A stretch of 64,000 nucleotides of DNA from CAYTPI01 sp964439625 (GTDB taxonomy: Bacteria > Chloroflexota > Anaerolineae > Aggregatilineales > UBA3940), in NCBI GenBank assembly GCA_964439625.1, contig CAYTPI010000013.1, positions 1-64,000 on the forward strand, read 5' to 3'. The notes beneath the pieces were generated by a model. It had not been told where the DNA came from, ran no database searches, and saw nothing but the letters and a program-made list of their open reading frames with translations. Position numbers and translations under genes: made by a program. Positions 32,652 to 40,604 of the stretch are shown in pieces (positions within the stretch are counted from its first letter, which is position 1; every line of letters starts with the position of its first letter).

Positions 32652-34205
32652 ATGGCTAGTAACGAGATTTACTCTATCTGGATTTTAGGCGATCAACTTT
32701 TGGCTAATCACTCGGCGCTTGAAGCAGCTGCGTCGGAAGTTGGCATACAACATTGCCGAGTTGCCTTAATACAGAGCACTTACAGTCTCAAACATCGGCC
32801 TTACCATAAACGTAAGCTAGTGCTCTTGTTGAGTGCTATGCGCCATTATCAAAGGCTTTTGGAGAGCAGAGGATTCGAGGTTGATTATATTAACGCGCCA
32901 AGTTTCCTGTCAGGACTCCAGAAGCACATAAGCGTTCACAACCCCAGCCGTCTTTTGACGATGGCATCCGCGGACTACAAAGTCCGTCAGTTCCAGCAGT
33001 CACTTCACACACACTTTGAGCTTGGGGTTCAAGTCGTAGAGAATAAACAGTTTCTAGTTGAGCAATTTAACCCCATCCCGGAACCAGAGCAGGACAAGCG
33101 CTATGTGATGGAATATTTCTACCGAGACATGCGTAAGCACTTCGACATTTTAATGACCCCAGAAGATGAGCCGGAGGGAGGCGAGTGGAACTTCGACAAG
33201 CTTAACCGAGAGCGCCTTCCCAAAGATGTCAACATTCCAGCACAGCCCATGTTTGAAATTGATGATATTACCCAAATGGTGATTGACGAGGTGGCGACGC
33301 ATGGGTATGGCGTGGGGTCACTGGAAAAGTTCAACCTAGCAGTGACGCACGAGCAAGCACAACAAGCGCTTGACCTATTCATCGAAGAGCGGTTAGAGAA
33401 CTTCGGCCCCTATGAAGATGCAATGGCTGAGCGTGATGCGACACTGTTTCACTCGGTGTTATCACCCTACCTTAACATCGGTTTACTCGAACCGCTCGCT
33501 GCAGTGAAGGCTGTCGAAAAGGCCTATTATGAAAATCGAGCGCCGATTAACTCCGTTGAAGGCTTCATTCGGCAAGTACTTGGGTGGCGTGAGTTTATGT
33601 ACTGGCAGTACTGGCGTCAGATGCCTCAAATGATTGAAAAAAACCAATGGCAAGCCAACCGGCCTATGCCCGACATGTTCTGGAGTGGCGACACTAACAT
33701 GCACTGCATCCAACAGGTGTACGAGCACGCGGACAAACTTGGCTACGCACACCACATCGAGCGCTTGATGATTGTGACCAATTACTGTACGTTGGCAGGC
33801 ATTGATCCCCAAGCCGTCGTTGATTGGTTCAAGGCATATTTCATCGATGCGTATGATTGGGTGATGCAGCCAAATGTCGTTGGTATGGGGCTTAATGCAG
33901 ATGGTGGCATTGTCGCCACAAAGCCATATATTTCATCAGCCAACTACATCAATAAGATGAGTGATTACTGTGGAAGTTGTGCGCTCAATCGTAAAGCGCG
34001 GACGGGTGAAGATGCTTGCCCATTTAATTTCCTTTACTGGAATTTCCTGATTGCCCATGAGGAAACGCTCAGGGAAAACCCGCGCTTAGGCCGCAACGTG
34101 CTTGGTCTGCGTCATCTCGATGAAGATGAACGTGTTGCGGTACAGGCTCAGGCAGCAGCTTACTTGGATAACCTTGCATACTATGAGACTGAGATAACAG
34201 TATGA
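32652..34205 (+). CDS. phrB: Fe-S bacterial photolyase/cryptochrome (PhrB/FeS-BCP class)
   Basis: A 517-residue flavoprotein of the iron-sulfur photolyase class, whose studied members repair (6-4) photoproducts with light. The N-terminal alpha/beta domain (IWILGDQLLANHSAL) should hold a lumazine-type antenna; the helical FAD domain follows from about 220. Four Cys at 352, 440, 443 and 456 have the same spacing as the [4Fe-4S] ligands of PhrB. FAD-region motifs are RQVLGWREFMYWQYW, GYAHHIERLMIVTNYC and DWVMQPNVVGMGLNADGG. The start follows GGAAG by a few bases; nearby ATGs are out of frame. It overlaps the next gene by four bases and heads a four-gene operon. Confidence 0.93.
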   Translation: MASNEIYSIWILGDQLLANHSALEAAASEVGIQHCRVALIQSTYSLKHRPYHKRKLVLLLSAMRHYQRLLESRGFEVDYINAPSFLSGLQKHISVHNPSRLLTMASADYKVRQFQQSLHTHFELGVQVVENKQFLVEQFNPIPEPEQDKRYVMEYFYRDMRKHFDILMTPEDEPEGGEWNFDKLNRERLPKDVNIPAQPMFEIDDITQMVIDEVATHGYGVGSLEKFNLAVTHEQAQQALDLFIEERLENFGPYEDAMAERDATLFHSVLSPYLNIGLLEPLAAVKAVEKAYYENRAPINSVEGFIRQVLGWREFMYWQYWRQMPQMIEKNQWQANRPMPDMFWSGDTNMHCIQQVYEHADKLGYAHHIERLMIVTNYCTLAGIDPQAVVDWFKAYFIDAYDWVMQPNVVGMGLNADGGIVATKPYISSANYINKMSDYCGSCALNRKARTGEDACPFNFLYWNFLIAHEETLRENPRLGRNVLGLRHLDEDERVAVQAQAAAYLDNLAYYETEITV

Positions 34206-34393
34206 CGGAGCAGACGCAGAGTTACCGCAAGCCTCATCTTCCCGAAAAGGATTGTGTTGTGTGTGGTAGACCATTTACATGGCGCAAAAAATGGGCCAAA
34301 GACTGGGATAGCGTTAAGTATTGCAGCCAGCGCTGTCGCCGTAACAAAAATAATACTGAATATAAAGCGATGTTTGTGGGACAAAGTAACTGA
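34202..34393 (+). CDS. DUF2256 zinc-ribbon-like small protein
   Basis: A 63-residue basic protein of the DUF2256 family. Two CxxC-like pairs, KDCVVCGRPF and KYCSQRCRRNK, suggest one bound zinc. The central aromatic, basic stretch TWRKKWAKDWD is typical. The family often sits beside photolyase genes, and its function is unknown. The start overlaps the photolyase stop by four bases (ATGA) and its own stop overlaps the next ATG by one base, so translation is tightly coupled. Confidence 0.85.
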   Translation: MTEQTQSYRKPHLPEKDCVVCGRPFTWRKKWAKDWDSVKYCSQRCRRNKNNTEYKAMFVGQSN

Positions 34394-35190
34394 TGACTGA
34401 GATGCGTACCGAGTTTGTAGATCGCGATGATCTAATTGAATACCTTCGGCAAGAATTTCCACAGGCTGCTGAGCGTGATGACAACATCGCTGAAATACGC
34501 GGCGGGCGGCGCGCAGCTGAGAAACAACTTGAGGCTATTAAGCCTAAGCAGTATGCCAAAACGCGCAACTACGTTGATGGTGATGTTACGCGGCTGTCAC
34601 CTTACATTCGGCATGGCGTATTAAGCGTCGCCGAAGTCCGTGATCATGCCTTGCAAGTCGTCAATGCTGATAACCAGGCAAAGAAGTTTATTAACGAACT
34701 TGGGTGGCATGACTATTACCAACGAGTGTACGAAACTCTTGGTGACAAAATCTGGGAAGACAGGGAAAACTGGAAAACTGGTTACGACGCTGGCGCTTAC
34801 GTTGATGAGCTTCCACAAGATATCCGTAAAGCGCAGACTGGCATGAAGTGCATCGATGACTGGAGCACCGAACTTCGCGAAACAGGGTACCTACATAACC
34901 ATATACGGATGTATTTTGCAGCCTACATCGTTCACTGGTGCAGGGTTAAGTGGCAAGCCGGAGCCCGCTGGTTCTTGGAGCACCTGCTCGATGGTGACCC
35001 AGCTAGTAACAATTTGTCTTGGCAATGGGTAGCCAGTACGTTTAGCCACAAACCATATGTTTTTAACCGGGAAAACTTGGAGAAGTACACAGGTGGAACA
35101 CACTGTCGTGACTGCTCATTGTACGGCCGCTGTGATTTTGAAGGCAGCTACGATGCCATCAGCGCCAAGTTATTCCCGAATAAAGAATAG
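34393..35190 (+). CDS. FAD-domain-only photolyase homologue with a four-Cys set
   Basis: A 265-residue protein equal to the helical FAD-binding half of photolyases, with no N-terminal antenna domain. FAD-domain landmarks are TRLSPYIRHGVLSVAEVRDHAL, INELGWHDYYQRVYETL, LRETGYLHNHIRMYFAAYIVHW and HLLDGDPASNNLSWQWVAST. Cys153 (TGMKC), Cys238, Cys241 and Cys247 resemble the cluster ligands of the Fe-S photolyase encoded two genes upstream, where the first Cys lies in TNMHC 88 residues before a CxxC; here the gap is 85. An Fe-S cluster is therefore plausible. The next gene encodes the missing half. Confidence 0.85.
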   Translation: MTEMRTEFVDRDDLIEYLRQEFPQAAERDDNIAEIRGGRRAAEKQLEAIKPKQYAKTRNYVDGDVTRLSPYIRHGVLSVAEVRDHALQVVNADNQAKKFINELGWHDYYQRVYETLGDKIWEDRENWKTGYDAGAYVDELPQDIRKAQTGMKCIDDWSTELRETGYLHNHIRMYFAAYIVHWCRVKWQAGARWFLEHLLDGDPASNNLSWQWVASTFSHKPYVFNRENLEKYTGGTHCRDCSLYGRCDFEGSYDAISAKLFPNKE

Positions 35191-35205
35191 GAAAGAGGGG
35201 GATAG

Positions 35206-35628
35206 ATGACAACAAACAGGATTGTGTGGGTTCATGGGGACTGCCTCAGGGTGTCAAACCCGGCACTTGAAGCCAACACCGGAGCACCAGCACTGTATGT
35301 ATGGGATACGGCACTCTTGCAGGCTTACAACATTAGCTTGAAGCGTATTGCCTTTATGTATGAATGTCTTATCGAAATGCCCGTACACATTCGGCGTGGT
35401 GATGTCATTAGTGAGCTGGTTCGTTTTTCAGAAGAAAATGAGTCTCATCACATCGCAACAACACCGAGCCCGAGCCCACTCTTTAAGCAGTATTGTCGTG
35501 CGCTGGAGCAGCGCGGTTTTGAAGTCGAAATCTATGAAGAAGAAGCGTTTATCAACTATGACGGTCACATTGACCTGAAACGCTTTTCGCGTTATTGGCG
35601 CAAAGTTGAAAAGTACGCGTTCAACTAA
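35206..35628 (+). CDS. Stand-alone N-terminal alpha/beta domain of a photolyase
   Basis: A 140-residue protein that matches only the antenna-binding N-terminal domain of photolyases. The opening IVWVHGDCLRVSNPAL parallels the usual WFRRDLRLxDNPAL, followed by ALYVWDTALLQAYNISLKRIAFMYECLIEM and the late strand ALEQRGFEVEIYEEEAF. It has no FAD domain and stops after a short basic stretch (LKRFSRYWRKVEKYAFN). A GGAAAGAGGGGG ribosome site precedes the ATG, 15 bases after the FAD-domain gene. The gene order is inverted relative to the domain order of a normal photolyase, so it is not one gene broken by a frameshift. Confidence 0.8.
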   Translation: MTTNRIVWVHGDCLRVSNPALEANTGAPALYVWDTALLQAYNISLKRIAFMYECLIEMPVHIRRGDVISELVRFSEENESHHIATTPSPSPLFKQYCRALEQRGFEVEIYEEEAFINYDGHIDLKRFSRYWRKVEKYAFN

Positions 35629-35678
35629 TTGATCAGCAAGCATTTTTTATTGTGATAGACAGAAAGCAAGGTGACAAG

Positions 35679-36830
35679 ATGGCTATGGCTTATTCAGAGC
35701 AAAGTAGTGAAGTTCCTAACTTCGCAGATTTATTGGAAGACTACTATGACTTTGAGGAATTAGAGCGCGGCGATATTCGCGAAGCACAAATCATTCAAGT
35801 GACACCACACGAAATTGTGGTTGACCTCGGTGTCAAGCGCGATGGTATCGTGCCTGCCGCCGACATTGAGCGTCTAAACCCAAAGATGCTCAAGAACATC
35901 AAGCGTGGCGACACGATGATGGCGTATGTCCTAAACCCTAGCGACCGTGATGGTAATCTCATCGTATCGCTCAATCTGGGGCTTCAAGGTGCGGACTGGG
36001 ATCGAGCTCACGAACTGCTCGAAACGCAAGAAACCGTTCAATGTACTGCTACGGGTTACAACAAGGGCGGCCTGCTTGTACAATTCAACCGCATTGAAGG
36101 TTTTATACCGATTTCGCATCTACTGACGGTGCCTCAAGGCTTACCAGATGCCGAACGCGATGCCGAGCTTGATAAATTGCTCGGTGAAGAAATTGACCTT
36201 AAGGTGGTTGAAGTCAACCAGAAACGCCGTCGCCTAATATTCTCACAACGAGAGGCCATGCGCGAATGGCGTGAAAAGCAAAAGACACGCTTACTCGAAG
36301 GCCTCTCCGTTGGAGATATTGTAACTGGTCGTATTACAGGTATCCGAGATTTCGGTGTTTTTGTAGATATTGGTGGCGCTGATGGCCTAATCCATGTTTC
36401 AGAATTGGCCTGGCACCGAGTGCCCCACCCATCGGATGTTGTCAGTCTTGGTCAAGAGATTGAAGTGTATATTCTTGAACTCGATCATGAAAAGCGTCGT
36501 ATCGCACTTAGTTTGCGCCATACAAAGAAAGATCCGTGGGATGTCGTTCTCGAAAACTACGAGACGGGGCAGGTTGTTGAAGGTAACGTTAGTAACGTTG
36601 TGGACTTTGGTGCATTTGTTGTACTTGACGATGGCATTGAAGGTCTTCTGCACATCACTGAAATGGCAGATGGCACCCTAGAAGAGCCACATTCATATGT
36701 GAAGCGTGGAGATTGTGTCCGAATGACAGTCACAATGATCGAGCCGGAGCGCAAGCGTATTGGCTTCACACAGAAAGATATGGGCATTACAAACCCGATG
36801 AAGCAAGAGTCAGAGGCTGCGGCTGATTAA
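35679..36830 (+). CDS. rpsA: 30S ribosomal protein S1 (four S1 domains)
   Basis: A roughly 383-residue protein with four S1 (OB-fold) RNA-binding repeats at about residues 28-95, 112-190, 208-278 and 293-365. Repeats 3 and 4 are the clearest (GRITGIRDFGVFVDIGGADGLIHVSEL, GNVSNVVDFGAFVVLDDGIEGLLHI). S1 helps the ribosome bind mRNAs; four-repeat forms are common outside Proteobacteria, which have six. The ATG at 35679 has AAGGTG upstream and was chosen over a GTG nine codons earlier, which has no ribosome site. Fifty bases separate it from the photolyase operon, so it may share that transcript or have its own promoter. Confidence 0.92.
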   Translation: MAMAYSEQSSEVPNFADLLEDYYDFEELERGDIREAQIIQVTPHEIVVDLGVKRDGIVPAADIERLNPKMLKNIKRGDTMMAYVLNPSDRDGNLIVSLNLGLQGADWDRAHELLETQETVQCTATGYNKGGLLVQFNRIEGFIPISHLLTVPQGLPDAERDAELDKLLGEEIDLKVVEVNQKRRRLIFSQREAMREWREKQKTRLLEGLSVGDIVTGRITGIRDFGVFVDIGGADGLIHVSELAWHRVPHPSDVVSLGQEIEVYILELDHEKRRIALSLRHTKKDPWDVVLENYETGQVVEGNVSNVVDFGAFVVLDDGIEGLLHITEMADGTLEEPHSYVKRGDCVRMTVTMIEPERKRIGFTQKDMGITNPMKQESEAAAD

Positions 36831-36849
36831 ACCGCATACAAAGATTTGG

Positions 36850-36880
36850 AACAGGCGCTTTTGAAAGCGCCTGTTTTATT
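36850..36880. terminator. Bidirectional terminator after rpsA
   Basis: AACAGGCGCTTT and AAAGCGCCTGTT form a perfect 12-bp stem with a TG loop, followed by TTATTTTT. The convergent small gene ends at 36876, so the hairpin lies at the end of both transcripts. Confidence 0.85.
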
Positions 36881-37148
36881 TTTCAAAGAAGTCGATCATA
36901 CGCTTGACGGTATCTTGTCGTCGCAGGTTGCTAACATCATCGCGGCGCGGTCCAATCGGGTTGGTATCATTTTCATCGCGCATCTTTTGGGCTTGCCCTA
37001 TTCCTTGAACTTCAGTCTGTTTAGCATCGCTTGCTTTACGAACAATGCTGCGAAATATTAGCAGCGCCTCTCCACTGAGAATAAAACCAACAATCATAGT
37101 GCCGGCTGCCAGTATGAGCCCAGTGACAATGGCGAATGGATGGCTCAT
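36876..37148 (-). CDS. Small membrane protein, function unknown
   Basis: A 90-residue protein with one long or two short hydrophobic helices at about residues 5-33 (FAIVTGLILAAGTMIVGFILSGEALLIF), then a charged soluble tail (KASDAKQTEVQ, DDVSNLRRQDTVKRMIDFFEK). It starts ten bases after the PRTase gene on the same strand and ends next to the shared terminator, which supports it as a real last gene of a two-gene operon. No family is recognised. Confidence 0.6.
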   Translation of the reverse strand: MSHPFAIVTGLILAAGTMIVGFILSGEALLIFRSIVRKASDAKQTEVQGIGQAQKMRDENDTNPIGPRRDDVSNLRRQDTVKRMIDFFEK

Positions 37149-37158
37149 TGCGTTGTTG

Positions 37159-37692
37159 CTAATTTACTGATGACATAGGCCGCACCCGGTCAGTGCCGCG
37201 GTCAATTTCCCATGGGTAGATGATCCAAGCGTCGGTAATGGCGGCGTAGAAATCTGGATGCGCTTTATTGAATAGAGAACGGTACGGATTGAAGTGCATC
37301 ACGGCTGTGAATGCTTTCCCTCCCGCTGATTCGACACGACTGCGCACAGCGGTGCTGGTTCGCCCACTGCCCCAAACATCGTCAATAATCAGTGTGCGCT
37401 TATTTTTTAGCAGATCATGCTCGGGAAATTGCAAAAATTCAGGCCAAGCTGCTAGCTTTTCATCCCCTAACCCAATATCTGGAAAATCAACTGCTGCTGT
37501 CAGCACATTTTTAATGTCAAGCGCTTCGCAGAGCATCCCACCAGGAATGATGCCGCCGCGTGTTATAATCAAAACAGAATCGAAAGTTTGTTCCAACTTT
37601 AATTGGTCAAGGAGGACGACCATTAGTTCGTCAACATCGTCCCAAGTGAGTAGTTCGCGCCGAATGGGACCTTGAGGGTTCTGCATATCCAC
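37159..37692 (-). CDS. Phosphoribosyltransferase-fold protein
   Basis: A 177-residue type I PRTase, probably using PRPP with a purine base. The PRPP-binding loop is RTLIIDDVWGSGRTST, the pyrophosphate loop is LIITRGGIIPGGML, and ELLTWDDVDELMVVLLDQL at the N-terminus is typical of the xanthine/hypoxanthine Gpt-like group (COG2236). The C-terminal AWIIYPWEIDRG corresponds to the hood with a base-contacting Trp. The exact base is not determined. A regulatory role, as in some PRTase-fold proteins, cannot be excluded. It leads the operon with the small membrane protein. Confidence 0.8.
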   Translation of the reverse strand: MDMQNPQGPIRRELLTWDDVDELMVVLLDQLKLEQTFDSVLIITRGGIIPGGMLCEALDIKNVLTAAVDFPDIGLGDEKLAAWPEFLQFPEHDLLKNKRTLIIDDVWGSGRTSTAVRSRVESAGGKAFTAVMHFNPYRSLFNKAHPDFYAAITDAWIIYPWEIDRGTDRVRPMSSVN

Positions 37693-37763
37693 TCCTCGTA
37701 TATCGCTAAGATGTTCGCATTATAGGGTCGGTGACTGTTTGTGTCAAAGGCTACTACAAAGTG

Positions 37764-37789
37764 AAAGGGCCGCCGTCCGGCAGCCCTTT
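37764..37789. terminator. Hairpin downstream of the acidic lipoprotein gene
   Basis: A 12-bp stem with one mismatch (arms AAAGGGCCGCCG and CGGCAGCCCTTT, 2-base loop) lies 25 bases beyond the lipoprotein stop. The T runs are short. Confidence 0.55.
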
Positions 37790-37814
37790 TGTGAAGACAC
37801 GCCTTTGTATGTGA

Positions 37815-38864
37815 TTACGGCCCAGTAGGCCCTCCTGGCGCTGTGCTACCACCACCGCTAGGGGGATTACCACCGGGGCTGCCCACGCCATCACCGCTAG
37901 GGGGATTACCACCGCTACCGATGCCGTCACCTACACCGCCGTCAAGATCACGGCCTACGTCGGGTGCCGCATCAGGATCAAATTCAGGGTCTAAGCCGAT
38001 GCCTTCATTCTCTAACAGTCCACCGTCTGGCAACGTTGCCTGCACGGTATCAATCTCCGCTGAAATTGCCGCAGCTTGACTGGCAGCCTCAGCGTAATCC
38101 GCGTTGATCTCTCTAAGCTCGTTAACAAGCTCTTCAGCCTGTTCGATGCCAGCTTCAGCTAGTTCTTCGTAATCCTCGGCAACCTCGACCAACTCATCGT
38201 AATTTTCGTTGAGTTCTTCTAACTCTTCTTCGATACCATCTAGGCTGTCAGCGATGTCCTCTGCGTAATCCGCATACACTTCAGCATAAGTATAATAAGC
38301 GTTAACTAAGTCTTGCGCCTCTTCGCGTGCTTCTTCAGCCGCTTCAATTTGCGCTTCGAGTTCCGCTGCCTCAATCGCATCAATAACACCATCCGCGATT
38401 GCTGCGGTTGTGGCTTGGTCAACTGCGGCACTCTGTAGCAAAGCAAGTGCAACTGCGGTCGATAGCTCGTTAGACAACTCCTCTTCTGTGACCTGTGTTA
38501 CATTTACCGTCGTCTCCCGACCTGACTCAGCGATCACTTCTTCCACCGTCTTAGAGGTAACCTCATCCCGCTCGGCTTGTGCGACCTCCTCCGCAATGGC
38601 AGTCAAAGTGGCTTCAACGGCTAACGGAACTTCTGCCTCAACGGTAGCTGCCACCGCCGCTTCGATCAGCGCCTCCATAGCTTCTTCTTGATCACTACTT
38701 ACAGCCTCTTCGTCCGTTTCACCTAAGTTAGCATCTTCCGGTTCTGCTGCTTCCTCTTCGACCGCAGGTGCGTCCGGCGCCTCATTGGCACCGCAACCGG
38801 CGGCCGTCAGAAACAAAAAGATGATCGTGCCTATCACTGGATACAATAATCTGGAACGTTTCAT
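37815..38864 (-). CDS. Acidic, helical lipoprotein with a Gly/Pro-rich tail
   Basis: A 349-residue exported lipoprotein with a hydrophobic signal and lipobox AAGC (Cys24). The body is very acidic and alanine-rich and is predicted helical: EEAMEALIEAAVAATVEAEV, AIEAAELEAQIEAAEEAREEAQ, and an EELEELNENYDELVEVAEDYEEL coiled coil at about 205-260. The last 55 residues are a Gly/Pro/Ser tail with a repeated GGNPPSG unit. It may reach across the cell envelope or act as a spacer. No family is recognised. GAGGAGG lies before the ATG. Confidence 0.65.
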   Translation of the reverse strand: MKRSRLLYPVIGTIIFLFLTAAGCGANEAPDAPAVEEEAAEPEDANLGETDEEAVSSDQEEAMEALIEAAVAATVEAEVPLAVEATLTAIAEEVAQAERDEVTSKTVEEVIAESGRETTVNVTQVTEEELSNELSTAVALALLQSAAVDQATTAAIADGVIDAIEAAELEAQIEAAEEAREEAQDLVNAYYTYAEVYADYAEDIADSLDGIEEELEELNENYDELVEVAEDYEELAEAGIEQAEELVNELREINADYAEAASQAAAISAEIDTVQATLPDGGLLENEGIGLDPEFDPDAAPDVGRDLDGGVGDGIGSGGNPPSGDGVGSPGGNPPSGGGSTAPGGPTGP

Positions 38865-39004
38865 GGGTGTCCTCCTCGACTTTTGATGAGTCGTCTTTCA
38901 TAAATATCAATGCTAACACTACCATATTTTTATCAATTCAGTATGAAGAAACTAAACTTAGAGTCATCTACTATGTGTCAGTTGACATGAAACACTGCGC
39001 GTTA

Positions 39005-39033
39005 TTGACATCACTAAGGCTCAATGTTACACT
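39005..39033 (+). promoter_or_regulatory. Promoter of the metK riboswitch transcript
   Basis: A perfect TTGACA, 17 bases and TACACT lie about 30 bases ahead of the SAM-I aptamer. A second TTGACA at 38982-38987 has no good -10 partner. Confidence 0.7.
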
Positions 39034-39064
39034 CCGTGGCCGAAAATAAAAAAACTTGAAGGTT

Positions 39065-39187
39065 CTTATCGTGAGAGGTGGAGGGAACGGCCCTGTGAAG
39101 CCTCGGCAACCGGTAGTGACTGCTCGTTTGAGACCCGCAGCCTACAACGGTGCCAACTCCGGCAGAGATCAAGCTCTGAGAGATGAG
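39065..39187 (+). promoter_or_regulatory. SAM-I (S-box) riboswitch
   Basis: The conserved S-box parts appear in order: CTTATC opening P1, GAGAGGTGGAGGGAACGGCC, CTGTGAAGCCTCGGCAACC, ACGGTGCCAACTCCGGCAG, and closing GAGAGATGAG. GATGAG pairs with CTTATC to complete P1. Downstream, CAGA-ACGA and TCGT-TCTG can form a hairpin followed by TTTG, and GAGTTG after P1 can pair with CAACTC further on, which may be the switching alternatives. High SAM should lower metK expression; the platform details are read by eye only. Confidence 0.93.
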
Positions 39188-39312
39188 AGTTGTTCATCTT
39201 TTGCGGACGCCTCAGAACCACGAGCGCGTTCGTTCTGTTTGTAGCCAACTCCTGCGGTCCCCTTTGAGTTTTGAATTCACAACCGTCTATCAAAAAGCGA
39301 AGGATAATTGAC

Positions 39313-40503
39313 ATGTCTGATAGAAATATCATCGTAACCGAAGCCACAGATATTGCTATTGAGAAAAAGCCCGTGGAGATTGTTGAAAGAAAAGGTATCG
39401 GGCACCCAGACAGCATCTGTGATGGTATTGCTGAACGTGTTTCGGTTGAATACACCAAATGGTGTGAGAAAAACTTAGGCGCACCGCTCCACCATAACTT
39501 TGATAAAGTGCAGCTTGTTGCTGGTGATGTCGATATCGCCTATGGCTCGGCTGAACTGCTGAAGCCAATCCGTATTCAAATCGCAGGGCGCGGAACCTCC
39601 GTCACCTCAGATGGTCGCAAAGTACCTATGGATGCTATTGCGATTGATGCCGCCAAGGCACACATCCGTGATACGATGAAGTATCTCGACCCCGATATCC
39701 ACTGTGTCATTGATAGCTTTGCTGGCCATGGCTCAAGTGAACTTATGCACGCTGTCCACCAGATTACGGCTAATGATACCAGCTTTGGCTGTGCTCACTG
39801 GCCGATGTCTGGCTTGGAAAAATCAGTTTATGAAACATGTCAATATATCAATTACGAACTGTTGGACGAGTTCCCAATCGGTGAAGATGTGAAAGTGATG
39901 GGTGCGCGCTTTGGGGGCGAAATCGTTTTGACTTGCGCCATTCCATTTATTGCCCCGCAGATCGCGACGCCAGAAGAATACACGCGTATTAAGAAGAATG
40001 TTCATGCGGCTGTCGAAGCGTTTGCAAAGGGTATTGATGAGCGTGTCGCCCGCGTTGATGTTAATACCGCAGATGAAGATGGGACATCCAATGTTTACCT
40101 AACGCTGACCGGAACCAGCGCAGAGATGGGCGACGATGGGGCAGTGGGGCGTGGGAACCGCGTTACTGGGATTATCGCACCGTTCCGTGCAGCATCACTA
40201 GAAGCTGCCGCAGGCAAGAACCCAATCAGCCATGTTGGCAAACTCTACAATATACTGGCGCTTGAGGCTGCCAAAGACGTCATCGATCAGGTTGATAATG
40301 TGGCAGACTTGCAAATCTACATTCTGAGCCAGATTGGCAAACCGTTGGACTACCCACTGGTTGCGGCGGCTTCGGTCGTTCCGGCTAATGGAACACTTTC
40401 TGATGATACCAAGTCTGAAGTGATCCGCGTTATTGATCATCATTTAGGTGATATTGTCGAACTGCGTGGCAAGCTCAAGCGACAGGACGTGACGTTATAC
40501 TAA
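39313..40503 (+). CDS. metK: S-adenosylmethionine synthetase, archaeal type
   Basis: A 396-residue methionine adenosyltransferase that makes SAM from methionine and ATP. The sequence is that of the archaeal family (PF01941), not the common bacterial MetK: VEIVERKGIGHPDSICDGIAE, LVAGDVDIAYGSAEL, GRGTSV, DSFAGHGSSEL, DDGAVGRGNRVTGII. The ATG at 39313, with AAGGA seven to twelve bases ahead, gives the family's N-terminus; a frame beginning at 39271 adds 14 residues from the leader. Expression is under a SAM-I riboswitch. No second metK is in the window, so this is probably the cell's main enzyme. Confidence 0.95.
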   Translation: MSDRNIIVTEATDIAIEKKPVEIVERKGIGHPDSICDGIAERVSVEYTKWCEKNLGAPLHHNFDKVQLVAGDVDIAYGSAELLKPIRIQIAGRGTSVTSDGRKVPMDAIAIDAAKAHIRDTMKYLDPDIHCVIDSFAGHGSSELMHAVHQITANDTSFGCAHWPMSGLEKSVYETCQYINYELLDEFPIGEDVKVMGARFGGEIVLTCAIPFIAPQIATPEEYTRIKKNVHAAVEAFAKGIDERVARVDVNTADEDGTSNVYLTLTGTSAEMGDDGAVGRGNRVTGIIAPFRAASLEAAAGKNPISHVGKLYNILALEAAKDVIDQVDNVADLQIYILSQIGKPLDYPLVAAASVVPANGTLSDDTKSEVIRVIDHHLGDIVELRGKLKRQDVTLY

Positions 40504-40521
40504 TAGTTGCTTTTATAATAC

Positions 40522-40557
40522 ATAGCCCGGCCTTACAATAAGTGTCGGGCTATTTTG
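40522..40557 (+). terminator. Terminator after metK
   Basis: ATAGCCCG and CGGGCTAT form a perfect 8-bp stem with a 16-base loop, followed by TTTTGT. Confidence 0.75.
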
Positions 40558-40604
40558 TCTGAGTTACCTATAACCGACCGTTGTAAAAGTCTGTCAACGC
40601 TACG

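Noticed and set aside
34202..35628. Photolyase halves as one gene broken by a frameshift
   Set aside because: The FAD half precedes the alpha/beta half, opposite to the order in a single gene, and each has its own ribosome site and stop.
37840..37925. Repeated 20-base unit as a CRISPR or mobile repeat
   Set aside because: Only two copies, both in frame, coding for GGNPPSG in a lipoprotein tail.
39056..39244. 62-residue frame upstream of metK
   Set aside because: It lies inside the SAM-I riboswitch; the sequence is explained by conserved RNA structure.
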